DNA of 64,000 nucleotides from Rhizomys pruinosus (Eukaryota; Chordata; Mammalia; Rodentia; Spalacidae): positions 1,781,439 to 1,845,438 of the forward strand of contig VZQC01002907.1 in NCBI GenBank assembly GCA_009823505.1, given 5' to 3'. Numbering within the stretch: position 1 is the first letter of the stretch; each line of letters begins with the position of its first letter. The translations under genes were made by a program, and so were the position numbers. Shown one piece after another: positions 53,395 through 63,929 of this stretch. The notes beneath the pieces are model-generated. The model made no database searches. It was not told where the DNA came from and worked only from the letters and a program-made list of their open reading frames with translations.

Positions 53395-53918
53395 GGCATT
53401 TACCTGTCTTGAGAAGTTTTAGTGCTGCTGTCAGCCTTGCTCAGAGAAGCTTCTGTCGGCAGTGGATGACAGTTAATGCAGAAGCTCAAAACTGGCGAAT
53501 CTGTTTGGTACAAGTGAGTGTTGAGTAGTCAGCTATAAATGGGACATTTATATCATTCTTTCCAGGGCTCAGAGAACCCCTCAGAAGAAGAGACAGAAGA
53601 AATGTAAGAGCTGCAGGATGGGAGAGCATGCTGTAAAATTCTGTCTTCTGGCCATGATCTGTTGCACCCACGGACTCACAGCAGCAGCAGCAGTTACCAG
53701 CACAAGACTAGTACAAGACTGGGCCTATCTACATTCTCTCATGGATGGAAGAAAGGCTCCTAAGGCCCCACCTCTCCCTGAGGAGCTACTGGCAGTTGAA
53801 AGTTGCGGGGATGGGGGGGGGTAATCATATTCTCCAGAGGTGTAGCCACTGGTAGGTTGTTCTTGCTTGTAATTAACCTCCCACCCTTGTTCATTCTGGC
53901 AACCTAATAAGAAGTGGT

Positions 53919-53951
<33 letters not shown>

Positions 53952-54115
53952 CACACACACACACACATACACACACAAATAGGAAAGGACTGATCATAAA
54001 GGGTTTTGGTGGGAGGGGAATGGGATAGAAGAGGCTGATGGAGGCAACTTTGATCAAAGAACATTATATGTATGTGTTATGAAATTATGAAGGAGTAAGT
54101 TAAAATTTTAAAGGA
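53395..54115 (+). mobile_element. L1 3' UTR, Lx-like, plus strand, with (CA)n
   Basis: Landmarks: 'gacagttaatgcagaagctc', 'agctataaatgggacattta', 'gtgtagccactggtaggttg', then a (CA)n tract (53918-53975), 'gggaatgggatagaag' and a final 'atgaaattatgaagg'. Tail near 54115. Confidence 0.8.
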
Positions 54116-55945
54116 AAAAATAGCACAACCCAGGAGAGTTTTAGCTGTTGGGAGTACTCTGGGAAAACATGGTTTCTGTTCATTGATAAGAGAGGCCCTT
54201 TTGGTCATTGCTGCCCTATGGCCCTGTGCAATTTTCTGACTCAGAGATTTCCACATGCACCAAACTGCCAAGAGTCTCGGCAAGACATTGAGTCCCATAT
54301 CTTCCCCCTCTGTAGATAACACCTCATTATGTTCTTGTCTCCCATAATCCTATCTTTCCCTTGATCGGCCCTCAAGGCCCCTTCTATTTAAAACAAACTA
54401 TTTTACTGCATAGTGGTAGCAGCTGGTCTTGGCTAACATGCTGTGGTTTGGATTTTATCTCTGGAAATATAATTCCTTACTATGATCCCTTGACCCTCAA
54501 GGCAATGCTACAAACTCTTTGATTTTTTTAAATGTAGACTTTGTAGAGCTACTTTGATTATTTGCAATATAGGGCTCTGGTGGGTAGTTATTGCTTTTAC
54601 TAGGTACGCCTGCCCATGCTGCTTATATGCCACCATCTTTCTGTACCAAATGCTAACCTGGACTTCCAGAATACCAAATCTTGCCTAGCTCACATATGCC
54701 AGACACTTGCTTATCCAGAGCCAAGAATTAGACAAATACCAGTTAAGACTATTGTCAAGCTGGAAGGTAATGAATGGCATCTTTGTAGTAGCCCCACATT
54801 AGGAATGACCATGTGTTCATGATACCTCCAACTCTCCTGTATTTGGTGAACTCTACAATGTCACATGAAAGGATCTAGTGAACTGCTAGCTAAGGAAACA
54901 AAAAAAATCACAGAGTGTTGGTGGAAAAATGATGAGCTCTTCCTTGCTGGGAAAATCTTGAGCCCTTCCTTAGTTAGTCAGGCAGTGTTGTCCAAGATTC
55001 CATTAGTAATACAACTATTTGCAATCATAATAAAAATAAAAGTAATAGGAAAATCACGTAGAGGCAATTCCACTGCTTACTGGATTTTTTATTGTCTTGA
55101 GAATGCCGGAAGCAATCTTGAGCCTATTGCATCTAAATGAGGCACATTATAAAAGGTTTGCAAAGCCCAAACTGCTTTTACAATCATTAATTAGCCAGAC
55201 TTCTAAATAGGCCTGTGAAATTAAGCTCTGCTATGGTCCGTGGTCTCCACAATGGGGTTACTGGTCAAAGAAGTCAAGTATCAGTTGTTCATTTGACTTT
55301 CTCCTGCCCCCTCTCTCCTCTCAATTCTAATCAGATTCTGCCTCTTTAAGGGAGTGAAGCAACGGGAAGAGGGAAGCTTCCTCAAAGGGGGCGCACCTTC
55401 CACATGCACACGACTGGTGGTGTAATTACAGAATTTCCCACAGAATATTGGTCAGAATTCTGGGTAGCAAGCTACAGAAACCCAACTGGTTTTCTTCAAC
55501 TATGAGAGGATGTAGGCAAGGTGTTGGGGGTGTCTGGAATGAATGAGGGGGGACAGGCTTGCATGGGACTAAGCATCAGGAAGCACAGCTGATGTTCAAT
55601 AATTCATAGCATTAACTGTCTGGACAAAGTGTTCAAGATTCCGAACTCCGGGAGAGAAGATCAGATTAGATGAGTTGGAGTCATTTACCCCCCCCCCCCC
55701 CCCGCTTATAGCTTCCATAGTGGACAGAGACTTTTACCTCAGAATGACTCATCAGGGGAGCTTCCAAATTTGAGATAATCACACCAGTAAGAAGAGGAAA
55801 GCACTTGCTGGGTAACTCTGTGATGGATGTCTCTGGTCTAAAGTGGTGAGCAAATGTAGGATGTTGAGTTAAATTTGCTTCCTATTGTCCCTTGGTAGAG
55901 TGAGGTATCTCACCAAGAGGAAATAAATAAGAAAATGTAACATTT
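54116..55945. other. Repeat-poor island
   Basis: Almost 1.8 kb with no SINE, LINE or LTR that I can name, apart from a C16 homopolymer (55688-55704) and a possibly old repeat at 55450-55570. Short frames (54616-54822, 54865-55140) show no domain. The subregion 54930-55260 is AT-rich with words such as 'aatcattaattagccagact', typical in style of conserved non-coding DNA. Confidence 0.5.
55688..55704 (+). repeat. Poly-C tract
   Basis: About 16-17 consecutive C. Length may be unreliable in the assembly. Confidence 0.95.
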
Positions 55946-55984
55946 TGTACATTTTTATTGAATTTTTGTGTAGGTCATAGAAAA

Positions 55985-56213
55985 TATCTTTTATTTATTA
56001 TTTTATTGTATGTGTATCAATCAGTGTATTGCCTGCGTATGTGTAAGTGCACTGTATCATGAAATCCTCACAGAGATCAGAAGAGGGCATCAGATCCCCC
56101 TGAAAATGGAGTTATGAATGATTATTAGGTGCCATATAGGTGCTAGGAATTGAACCCAGGTGCTTTGCCAAAGCAGTCAGTGCTCTTAACTGCTGAAACA
56201 TCTCTCCAGCCCA
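55985..56213 (-). mobile_element. B2/B3-type SINE, minus strand
   Basis: Reverse copy: tail 'ttttatttattattttattg', body 'agatcagaagagggcatcag', head 'ctgaaacatctctccagccc'. Confidence 0.9.
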
Positions 56214-57238
56214 TACAAAGTATCTTAATCAAATTTATAAGCCTTCCCCATCTGCATCCTACCATAGCCTCCCACCGCAACCAGAGTTCATGCATTCTGT
56301 CATTTATATTAAGGCCTATCAAGTCAAGTTAGTGTGCCCCAGACAACCCCCAGCCCAAGTTCATCCACTAGTGAATAGTCAGCTTATCTCCCTCACCCAG
56401 TAGTAATCTGCTGTCAGTATTTCTTTGGCTAAGATTGGGATCTTGTGCCCTTTTCCCAGTTCTGTGCTGGGATTTTGTCTGCTTGAGTTTGCCTGGGTCT
56501 TGTGCATGCTGACACCATTCTTGTAGGTTCTTATGAGCAATGTCTGAGGAGCCTCTGTTTCCATATGGTCATGTACCTCCTCTTTGGGCTCATACAATCT
56601 TTCTGTCACTCTTCCACTACAGTCCCTGAGCCCTTGGTGGGTGGCTTAATCTAGGAGTCTTGGCAAGGGCTGACATTCTGCAGACTCATTCTCTACACTT
56701 TGGCCATTTGTGACTTTTGTGTATGTTGCCCTATGTTTCATCATGGAATTTCATTGATGAGGGTTGGTAGATGCGTTAGTATTCTCTCTACCCCAAGTAT
56801 CACTAAGTTACATGAGCCTTAGGTATAGAGGTTCCATTGTAGATGGGTCACTTAGGGTTGGTGATTTCACAGCCGCATGCAGGTCTGGAACTCTGTAATA
56901 GTCTACTTCTGTTGGAAAAGTAACTTCTTTGATGAGTAGTGACTAGCATCTTTGTCTGTAAATATAAGGAACCACATTTAGCATATAGTAAGAAATTATA
57001 TTAGTCTAGGAATGTGATAGCTTGGGGTTTTCTCTAAGATCTATGACCTCTCCAGCTATGTGTATTTGCCTATGTTTACAGTACCACACATGAATTCCCT
57101 TCCATTGATCAGGCTTTAAGTCCAAGTAGGTAGCTGTTGATTAACTCCAAGATAAAAGTGTTACTACTATCTCAATGTAGTTTGCTGTGCAGGTCATTGT
57201 TGTGGTTATTAGGCCTTAAAGCTGGACCGTGGATTGAT

Positions 57239-57380
57239 ATTTTATTTTATTTTATTTTATTTTATATTTTATTTTATTATTTTATTTTATTTTATTATTT
57301 TACTTTATTTTATTTTATTATTTTATTTTATTTTATTTTATTTATTTTATTTTATTATTTTATTTTATTTTATTTTATTT
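57239..57380 (+). repeat. (TTTTA)n-type microsatellite
   Basis: About 140 bp of TTTTA/TTTA/TTA units, the expanded A-rich tail of the composite SINE. Confidence 0.97.
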
Positions 57381-57386
57381 ATTTTT

Positions 57387-57727
57387 TGTCATGCGCAGCA
57401 GTCTCGCCGGCAAGAACTTCACGCGGACAACAGGATTCTTCTGCAGCAGTATTTATTGTGCACAGCTCTTTTGTGAGAAGGACCCCGAAATGGGGCAGAA
57501 GCACTGCTTATATAGCAGTCCAGAGGGTTTGTGTATGCTCTGGATAGGTGCACTGTCCCGATGCCTCATTTGCATGTTAAAGGCAGGAGCTTAGGGACTA
57601 GTAGTCATGCGCAGTTTCTCCAATGCAAAGGCAACGGCGGGAAACGGCTTGTAGTGACTCAGGAAGTCGGCGCCATTTTTAAGGTGTGGTCGCGAGCGAC
57701 ACAGCACACTTGTGCAGGCTACCAACA
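57387..57727 (-). mobile_element. Solo LTR, IAP-like class II ERV
   Basis: A 341-bp element beginning TG and ending CA (minus: tgttggtagcc ... gcatgaca) with a perfect 6-bp target duplication 'attttt' (57381-57386, 57728-57733). On the minus strand it has a U3 with an 'aaaatggcgcc' motif (YY1-like), a TATA box (57508-57515), and an AATAAA signal (57452-57457) before a 'ctgctgcagaagaatcc' stretch as in IAP R/U5. It is CpG-rich, so young. No gag, pol or env is present; it is a recombined single LTR. Confidence 0.88.
57508..57515 (-). promoter_or_regulatory. TATA box of the solo LTR
   Basis: Plus-strand 'cttatata' reads tatataag on the minus strand. It lies about 50 nt upstream of the AATAAA signal, a compact LTR arrangement. 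Promoter activity is inferred only. Confidence 0.65.
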
Positions 57728-58461
57728 ATTTTTGGTCTTTTTGAGACAGGGTCTCCCTGTAGCTCTGGCTGTCCTGGAACTCACTCTGTAGACCAGGCTG
57801 GCCTTGAACTCACAGAGATCCATGTGCCTCTGCCTCCCAAGTGCTAGGATTAAAGGCGGGCGCCACCGCACCTGGCATTTATTTATTTCTGTATGTATAT
57901 CAATGTACTGTCTGCATGCAAGTCTGTGTACCCGTGTCGTGCAATGCCGTGGAGGTCAGAAGAGGGTGTCGGATTCCCCTGGAACTGGAGTTCTCCTGGA
58001 ATTGGAGTTTCAGACGGTTCTCAGCTGCCATGTGGGTGCTGAGGATCGAACCTGGGTCCTCTGTAAGAGCGGTCGGTGCTCTTAACCGCTAGGCCATCTC
58101 TCCAGCCCATGGATTGATGTTTTATATTAGCAGCTTGTATAATGTTCTCTAAAACTATGAGAGCCAGCCTTCAGGGAGATGGCTTCCAGGTCAGTTCCAG
58201 CTTGAAGTGTTTTCTGTTTTCATCAATAGGATTTTACTTGCCTTCAAGTTATGGCAGGCAATCAAGGGCTATGGCAATAGCCAATGTAGTTTTGGGAGTC
58301 TCTTAGACCACCATAGTGAACTCAAAGGGAAGTTTCTCTTGTCTGGCACTGTTTCTTATTATATAGCCTTCAGCTATGCACATGGACACATTTAGAGATA
58401 ACTGTATGCAGATCTAATTTTTGGTAGGCTTTTGAACTAATATATTTCCCTGTTGTTTTTC

Positions 58462-58549
58462 TTTCTTTTTTTTTTTTCCTCTTTTATTTGTTTATTTTTT
58501 AAGGGATTCTACAATATAATAACACAGTTGTTTTCAGATAACATTAATG
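58462..58549 (-). mobile_element. 88-bp L1 3' end micro-insertion
   Basis: Poly-T start, then 'gattctacaatataataaca', a sequence also found at 61337 at the 3' side of the type-B L1. A perfect 17-nt duplication (tttccctgttgtttttc) flanks it at 58445-58461 and 58550-58566. Confidence 0.92.
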
Positions 58550-59414
58550 TTTCCCTGTTGTTTTTCAAACCAGCTAAGATTTATTTATCTCTCCTTTTTC
58601 TCTCTTCCTGTCTAATCCTCTTTTCTTGCTACCCAGTTAAAGTACCCCAACTTTCTCCAGTTCACCCTTGATAATATCTGTCTCCTCTGGTTCCCCTCTT
58701 TTGAGCCTCTTCTTCCTTTTTACCTCCACGGTTCCTTGTATAACACTCTTGCCCTCCCAGTTACCCCCGTTTTACCCATTTCCCCCTTGGTAACACCTGC
58801 CTCCTACTGCTTCTCTCAGGCTATTTCTTTACCTTTACCTCTCTGGTTCCTTTCCATTATCCTGGCTCCTGCAGTTACATCAGGAGATGTGCTCAGATAT
58901 AAGGATTTGGTGCTAAGATCTACAAATGAGGAAAACCCTACATTATTTGATTTTCTGGGTCTGTGTTACTTCACTTAGTATAACAGTTTCTAGTTCAATC
59001 CATTTACCTACAAATTTCATGATTTCCTCTTTCTTTACCACTGAGTAGAACTCCATTGTGTAAATGTACCACATTTTCATTATCTACTTATCAATTGAGG
59101 GACACTTAGGTTACTTCCAGTTCTTAGCTATTGTGAAAAGAGCAGCAACAAACATGGATGTGCAAGTATCTTTGGGTGTATGCCAAGGAGTGGTGTTACT
59201 GGGTCATATGATCAGTTTGTTTCTTAACATTTTTTCCATGCTGCTTTCCATAGTGGATACCCAAGCTTGCAATCCACCAGCAGTGAATGAGCACTTCTCT
59301 TTCCCCACATCCTCTTCAGTACTTGGTATTGTTCTCTTGATCTTAGCCAGTCTGACTGGGGTAAGATGAAATCCTAAAGTGGGCTTGATTAGCATTTACC
59401 TAATTACTAAAGAT

Positions 59415-59647
59415 GTTGGCCACTTTAAAAATATTTTATTTATTATTTTACATGTATGAGTGTATCACCTGAATATATGTAACTGTACTCGTGTCATGTA
59501 ATGCCCTTGGGGGTCAGAAAAGACCATCAAATCCATTGGAACTGGAATTAGGATAGTTGTTAGCCATCATGTTGATGCTGGGAACCAAACCCAGGTTCCC
59601 TGCAAGAGCAGGCAGTGCTCCTAACGGCTGAGCCATCTCTCCAGCCC
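59415..59647 (-). mobile_element. B2/B3-type SINE, minus strand, older
   Basis: Reverse copy with tail 'aatattttatttattatttt', body 'aatgcccttgggggtcagaa', head 'ctgagccatctctccagccc'. Inserted in L1 ORF2. The words 'ggccacttt' left and 'gaacacttttaaagg' right flank it. Confidence 0.9.
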
Positions 59648-60072
59648 CTGTGAACACTTTTAAAGGTATTTCTTGGTCATTTTTTATTTCTTTTTGGAGA
59701 ACTCTCTGTTCAAGTCCATAGCTCATCTTTTAATTGGGTCATTTGTTTTCTCGAGTCTTTGTTTTTAGGGTTCTTTATATACTCTGGATAGTAAACATCT
59801 GCTGGATGTGTTGCTGGTGAAGGTGTTTTTTTTTCCTCTCTGTAGGTTTTCCCTTCACTTCCTCAGTTGTTTCTTTTGGTGTGCCAAATCTTTTTAATTT
59901 AATGAGATCCTCCCACACTTTGATTGCTGACCTTAATTCCTGAGCAACTGATGTCCAATTTAGAAAGTCCTTTCCTACACCTATATCTTGTAGGATACTG
60001 CCTATGTTTTCTTCTTTTAACAGTTTCAGAGTTTGGGGTTTCACATTGAGGACTTTGATCCATTTGGAATTA

Positions 60073-60233
60073 ACTTTTTTTGGGGGGGGGTCTTTTCAAG
60101 ACAGGGTCTCCCTGTAGCCCCGGTTGTCCTGGAACTCACTCTGTAGACGAGGCTGGCATTGAACTCACAAAGATCTGCCTGCCTCTGCCTCCCGGGTGCT
60201 AGGATTAAAGGCATGCGCCACCATGACCGGCTT
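60073..60233 (-). mobile_element. B1 SINE, minus strand
   Basis: Reverse B1: 'caagacagggtctccctgta', 'ctcactctgtagacgaggct', 'gcatgcgccaccatgaccgg'. Flanks 'ttggaattaactttt' and 'ttggagttaactttt' are its target-site duplication. Confidence 0.95.
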
Positions 60234-60254
60234 GGAGTTAACTTTTATGCAAGG

Positions 60255-60482
60255 TTAGTTATATGGGTCTATAAGACCCAAGCAAATTCAAGCAAACAAA
60301 ACCAAACACAGAACTGTGAAAATGTGCAGCAGGACCCACTCTTAGCAGAAGAAATATTTCCAACTGATTGCGGCTGGGTGAGAAAGAGCTGATCTTAAGG
60401 TGAGGGACTCTGGATGAATTTTCACTGAGGAATATCTGAGGATGCAAACTTGACATAATGGGCCTTCGCACAGATGACAGAG
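60255..60482 (+). mobile_element. Opposite-strand L1 3' UTR piece inside the L1
   Basis: Words 'gacccaagcaaattcaagca', 'gcaggacccactcttagcag' and 'gattgcggctgggtgag' are forward Lx 3' UTR sequence (compare 29101-29190). The surrounding ORF2 is on minus and continues on both sides. Confidence 0.72.
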
Positions 60483-61189
60483 GGCCTATCCAATAAAATT
60501 GAAAGATAAGGGTCTAGTTTCATTCTATAGGTGGAGATCCCATTTTGCCAGGAAGATGTGAAGATTCTATGTTTCCTTCAGTGTGTGTTCTTGGCACCTT
60601 TGTCAAATATCAGGTGGCTGAAAACACATGTACTCATGTTTGGGGCTTCAGTTATGCTCCATTGATCAAAGTGTCTCTTTTTGCACCAGTATCATGCTAT
60701 TTTTATGACTATAGCTCTGTGATATTGTTTGAAATCTAGTATGGTGATCACCCCAGTATTGCTCTTTTTGCTTAGGATTGGTTTGGTTATCAGAGGGTCT
60801 TTTGTGACTCCATGTGCATTTCAGGATGTTTTTTCTAAATCTATGAAGAATGTTGTGGAGATTTTAATTGGGATTGCACTGAATTTATCAATTGCTTTTG
60901 GGACAATGGTCATGTTCACAATATTAATTCTTCCAATCCATGAGCATGGGAGGTCCTTCCATCTCCTGGTGTCTTCCTTAATCTCTTGCTTCAAAGATTA
61001 AGAATTTTCATTGTATAGATCTCTAATGTCTTTGGTCAGGTGTATTCCTAGATATTTTTGTGGCTATTGTGAATGGGAGGGTTTCCATGTACTCTTTTTG
61101 TAATTGGATGTTATTCGTAATATAGAGAGGCTCCTGTTTTTTTATATTTGGATTTTTAAAATTTTTTTATTTATTATTTTTTTGCCATT

Positions 61190-61335
61190 TTTTAATTAAT
61201 TAATTAATTTATTTATTTTTGGGTCTTTTCGAGACAGGGTCTCCTTGTAGCCCCAGCTGTCCTGGAACTCAATCTGTAGACCAGGCTGGCCTTGAACTCA
61301 CAAAGATCCGCCTGCCTCTGCCTCCCAAGTGCTAG
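61190..61335 (-). mobile_element. B1 SINE, minus strand, 5'-truncated
   Basis: AATT/ATTT-rich tail, 'cgagacagggtctccttgta', 'tctgtagaccaggctggcct', and an abrupt end at 'cccaagtgctagg'. The first ~25 nt of B1 are missing. Confidence 0.9.
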
Positions 61336-62745
61336 GGATTCTACAATATAATGACACAGTTGTTTGCAGATAACATTGATGTTACTCAGTATGTCATATA
61401 ATTAGGTAATTGGTGCATTTTGCAAGTATCTATGTCCAAATTTTGAGCAACCCAAAGTTCCCATAGTCCAGTTGGAGAAGCTTGTATGCACAGGCATGCT
61501 GATCAGTTAGGAGTCCAGACTATATTCCTGTAGTCTCACAATTCACCCCTATCTCTCTGCAGCCCTTACACTCTACCATGCCTCCTCTTCCACAGTTTGT
61601 TCCCTGGGCTTTGGGAAAGGGGCACAAGTGGGTGAGAAGAAAACAGTTTAATTTCTTTGGAGTTGTCATTTTGGACTCCAGTCTGTTCAGGTTGTTTCCC
61701 TTTATGGGTTGACAGCTTTTCCAGTGATACCCTTTTTAGTCCTACTAATAAAGCACAAGCTATTGGATGTACAGGCATTTAAGCAGTACCAATTATTATG
61801 TCAAGCTAAGATGTGAGCATAGACACAGATGCTTGGATGGTATGCTAATCCGCAAACTGTGGATTCTTTATAAAGGGTGACAAATTCTTATTGTGGCTTA
61901 TAATCTCCTAACCACTAGAGGACATAAGCTTGTGGCATCTGCTGTGAGTTATTCCTCCAAGGAGAGAGCTAATAGCCAAGTAGATTTGGGATATATATAG
62001 ACACTTGGCTGCCACTGTTGCACAGTATCTCCAGGCTGTTGAGGTGTAGCTGATATTGACGGAGGAGACTTGCTTGTCTCAGGGAGACCAATATTTTGCT
62101 GTATTGCTTTAGTGGCCTTTGGTAACGCTCTCTAGCATTTCAGAGGCCAGTTGTATGGTAGCAAGTGACGTCTCATAACATTTTTCATGCTCACACCAGG
62201 TCTTCGACAACAGGGACTTATTGCCTTTCTCCTTGCATATATCCCACTTATAGGCAAAAGGCCTTTATAATTTGGGGGGGTTTGAATCCCCTAGCCAACA
62301 TCTCCTAGGCAGAATAATTCATTGCTGATGTCAGAGCTTTCCTGTAGTAATATATTTTGCTTAATTACACAATTATAAACACTTTTCTGTTGAATTTGGC
62401 TCTTAGATAAGAATATATCCTCAAGTTCTAGCCATGCTATATGTCAATTAGTAAAGGGTGCCTGTTTTATAGGAAATTACCACTGTAAAAATTGGCTCTA
62501 GTTTACAGTTAGGGAGTGGTTTCATTACCATCATGTTTTTCTTTTTCCTATAAAGGGGAGAGGTAGGAAGGTTTCTCAGTATCTGGAAGGTAAACTTCAT
62601 TAGGGCCCATTATACTTGGATTTTTTTAACCTGCCACTTTTTTGTTATTTCTTCTCATCTGATAGATTTGGGTTTTGTTTGTTATTTCCTTTCCAGAGTC
62701 TTGAGTTGCATTGTTAAGTCATTTATTTGCACCCCTTCTGATTTT
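61336..62745 (-). mobile_element. L1 pieces, minus strand (type-B 3' UTR, then ORF2)
   Basis: 61336-62470 is the type-B 3' UTR shared with 21254 and 24477 ('acaatataatgacacagttg', 'ctaatagccaagtagatttg', 'aggtcttcgacaacaggg'). 62600-62745 reads as reverse ORF2 from farther upstream ('agagtcttgagttgcattgt') and resumes at 63930 after a younger L1. Confidence 0.68.
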
Positions 62746-62751
62746 TTAAAT

Positions 62752-63914
62752 TTATTTATTTATATATATATTTTTTATCAAATCTAGACCCATGTCCACC
62801 CATCCCCCCACCCCTCCAGAGCTCATACATTCTGCCAAACATGCTTTACATCTATTTCTCAGTCTTTCTCAGTATTCTCCATGTGGAAGTTCACTGTTTT
62901 GAGCAGAAGTTCACTGTTTCAGTCAGTTCTTTGATGCAGTCCATTCTGTTGTTGTTGTTGTGTTGTTGCTTCCAATATGCATCACTCCCAACTGCTTTGG
63001 ACAAAAGCTCAAGGGGCCGTGCACAAGAAATACTTACAACTAGGTAATTGGCACTAGCATCCACAGATGAGTGATACCATTCATCGTTTGTTTTTCTGGG
63101 ACTGTCTTACTTCACTCAGCATGATGTCCTCTAGCTCCAGCCATTTTTCTGCAAAGCTCATGATGTTGTCTTTCTTTACTGCTGCATAGAACTCCATTGT
63201 GTAGATGTACCACATTTTCTCTATCCATTCATCAGTTGAGGGGCATTTGGGTTGGTTCCAGCTCCTTGCTATTATGAAGAGAGCTGCAATAAACATGGCC
63301 GTGCATGTATATCTGCAGTGGGGTGAGTCTTGAGGGTACATGCCTAGGAATGGTATGGCTGGGTCAAGTGGCAAGTTCATTCCAAGTCTTCCAAGGGTTC
63401 TTCACACTGCTTTCCATAGTGGCTGTATGAATTTACATTCCCACCAGCAGTGGATGAGTGTTCCCTTTTCCCCACAACCTCTCCAAGCACTGGTATCATT
63501 TGTTTTCTTGATCCTAGCCAGTCTTATTGGTGTAAGATGATATCTTAAAGTGATTTTGATTTTCATTTCCTTAATGATTAGTGATGTTGAACACTTCTTA
63601 AGGTGTTTCTCAGCCATCTCTAATTCCTCACTTGTGAAGTCTCTGTTCAGCTCTATGCTCCATCTATTGAGTGGGTCATTTGTTTTCTTTCTTCTTTGTT
63701 TTTTGAGTAGTTTATATATTCTGGAAATCAATGCTTTGTCAGATGTTTCTGTGGTGAAGGTTTCTTCCAACTCTGTGGGGTTTCTCTTCACTTCCTTGAT
63801 TGTTTCTTTTGATGTAAAGAAGCTTTTGAGTTTAATGAGGTCCCATTTGTCAATTGTTGACCTTAATTCTTGTGCTGCTGTCTGATTGAGGAAGTCTTTT
63901 CCTACTCCTACCCG
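62752..63914 (-). mobile_element. Young L1 3' part nested in older L1, minus strand
   Basis: The T-rich 3' end is at left, the 3' UTR runs to about 63080 ('gttttgagcagaagttcact', 'aaaagctcaaggggccgtgc'), then ORF2 C-terminal coding to 63905. The duplication 'ttctgattttttaaat' (62736-62751) and 'ttctgatttttaaat' (63915-63929) marks its boundaries. It is 5'-truncated. Confidence 0.9.
63078..63905 (-). pseudogene. L1 ORF2 C-terminal fragment
   Basis: Two long minus-strand frames (63402-63791 and 63081-63380) give a nearly continuous ORF2 C-terminus. It includes the Cys/His-rich '[13 protein letters not shown]' region and the terminal 'YIYTMEFYAAVKK' signature. A frame change between them and 5' truncation remove the endonuclease and reverse transcriptase domains, so no activity is expected. 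Confidence 0.92.
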
Positions 63915-63929
63915 TTCTGATTTTTAAAT

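Larger units (their letters stand above)
57241..58109 (-). mobile_element. Composite SINE (B2/B3 + full B1 + (TAAAA)n tail)
   Basis: On the minus strand: B2/B3 (58109 to 57877), B1 (57876 to 57734), then a tail expanded as (TTTTA)n on plus (57241-57386). An IAP-like LTR later inserted into that tail. The outer flanks 'tggattgatattttat' (57230) and 'tggattgatgttttat' (58110) are a near-identical duplication of L1 host sequence. Junction and diagnostic variants match the locus at 14666-14944. Confidence 0.87.
55946..61165 (-). mobile_element. Long Lx-type L1, minus strand, with several insertions
   Basis: The 3' end is at left ('acatttttattgaatttttg'). The 3' UTR runs 56214-58720 ('gtgaatagtcagcttatctc', 'agatggcttccaggtcagtt'), then ORF2 from about 58900 ('gtagaactccattgtgtaaa') to about 61130 ('atttcaggatgttttttcta'). 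ORF2 is 5'-truncated and full of stops. Insertions: SINE at 55985, composite SINE plus LTR at 57241-58109, small L1 piece at 58462, SINE at 59420, B1 at 60073, opposite-strand L1 piece at about 60255-60482. Confidence 0.85.

Noticed and set aside
57137..57547. 136-codon Phe/Tyr/Ile-rich frame resembling a membrane protein
   Set aside because: It is the (TTTTA)n tract read in frame, running into the solo LTR in antisense.
63081..63885. Possible active reverse transcriptase gene
   Set aside because: Only the ORF2 C-terminus remains, with a frame change and no endonuclease or reverse transcriptase motifs. It is a 5'-truncated L1.
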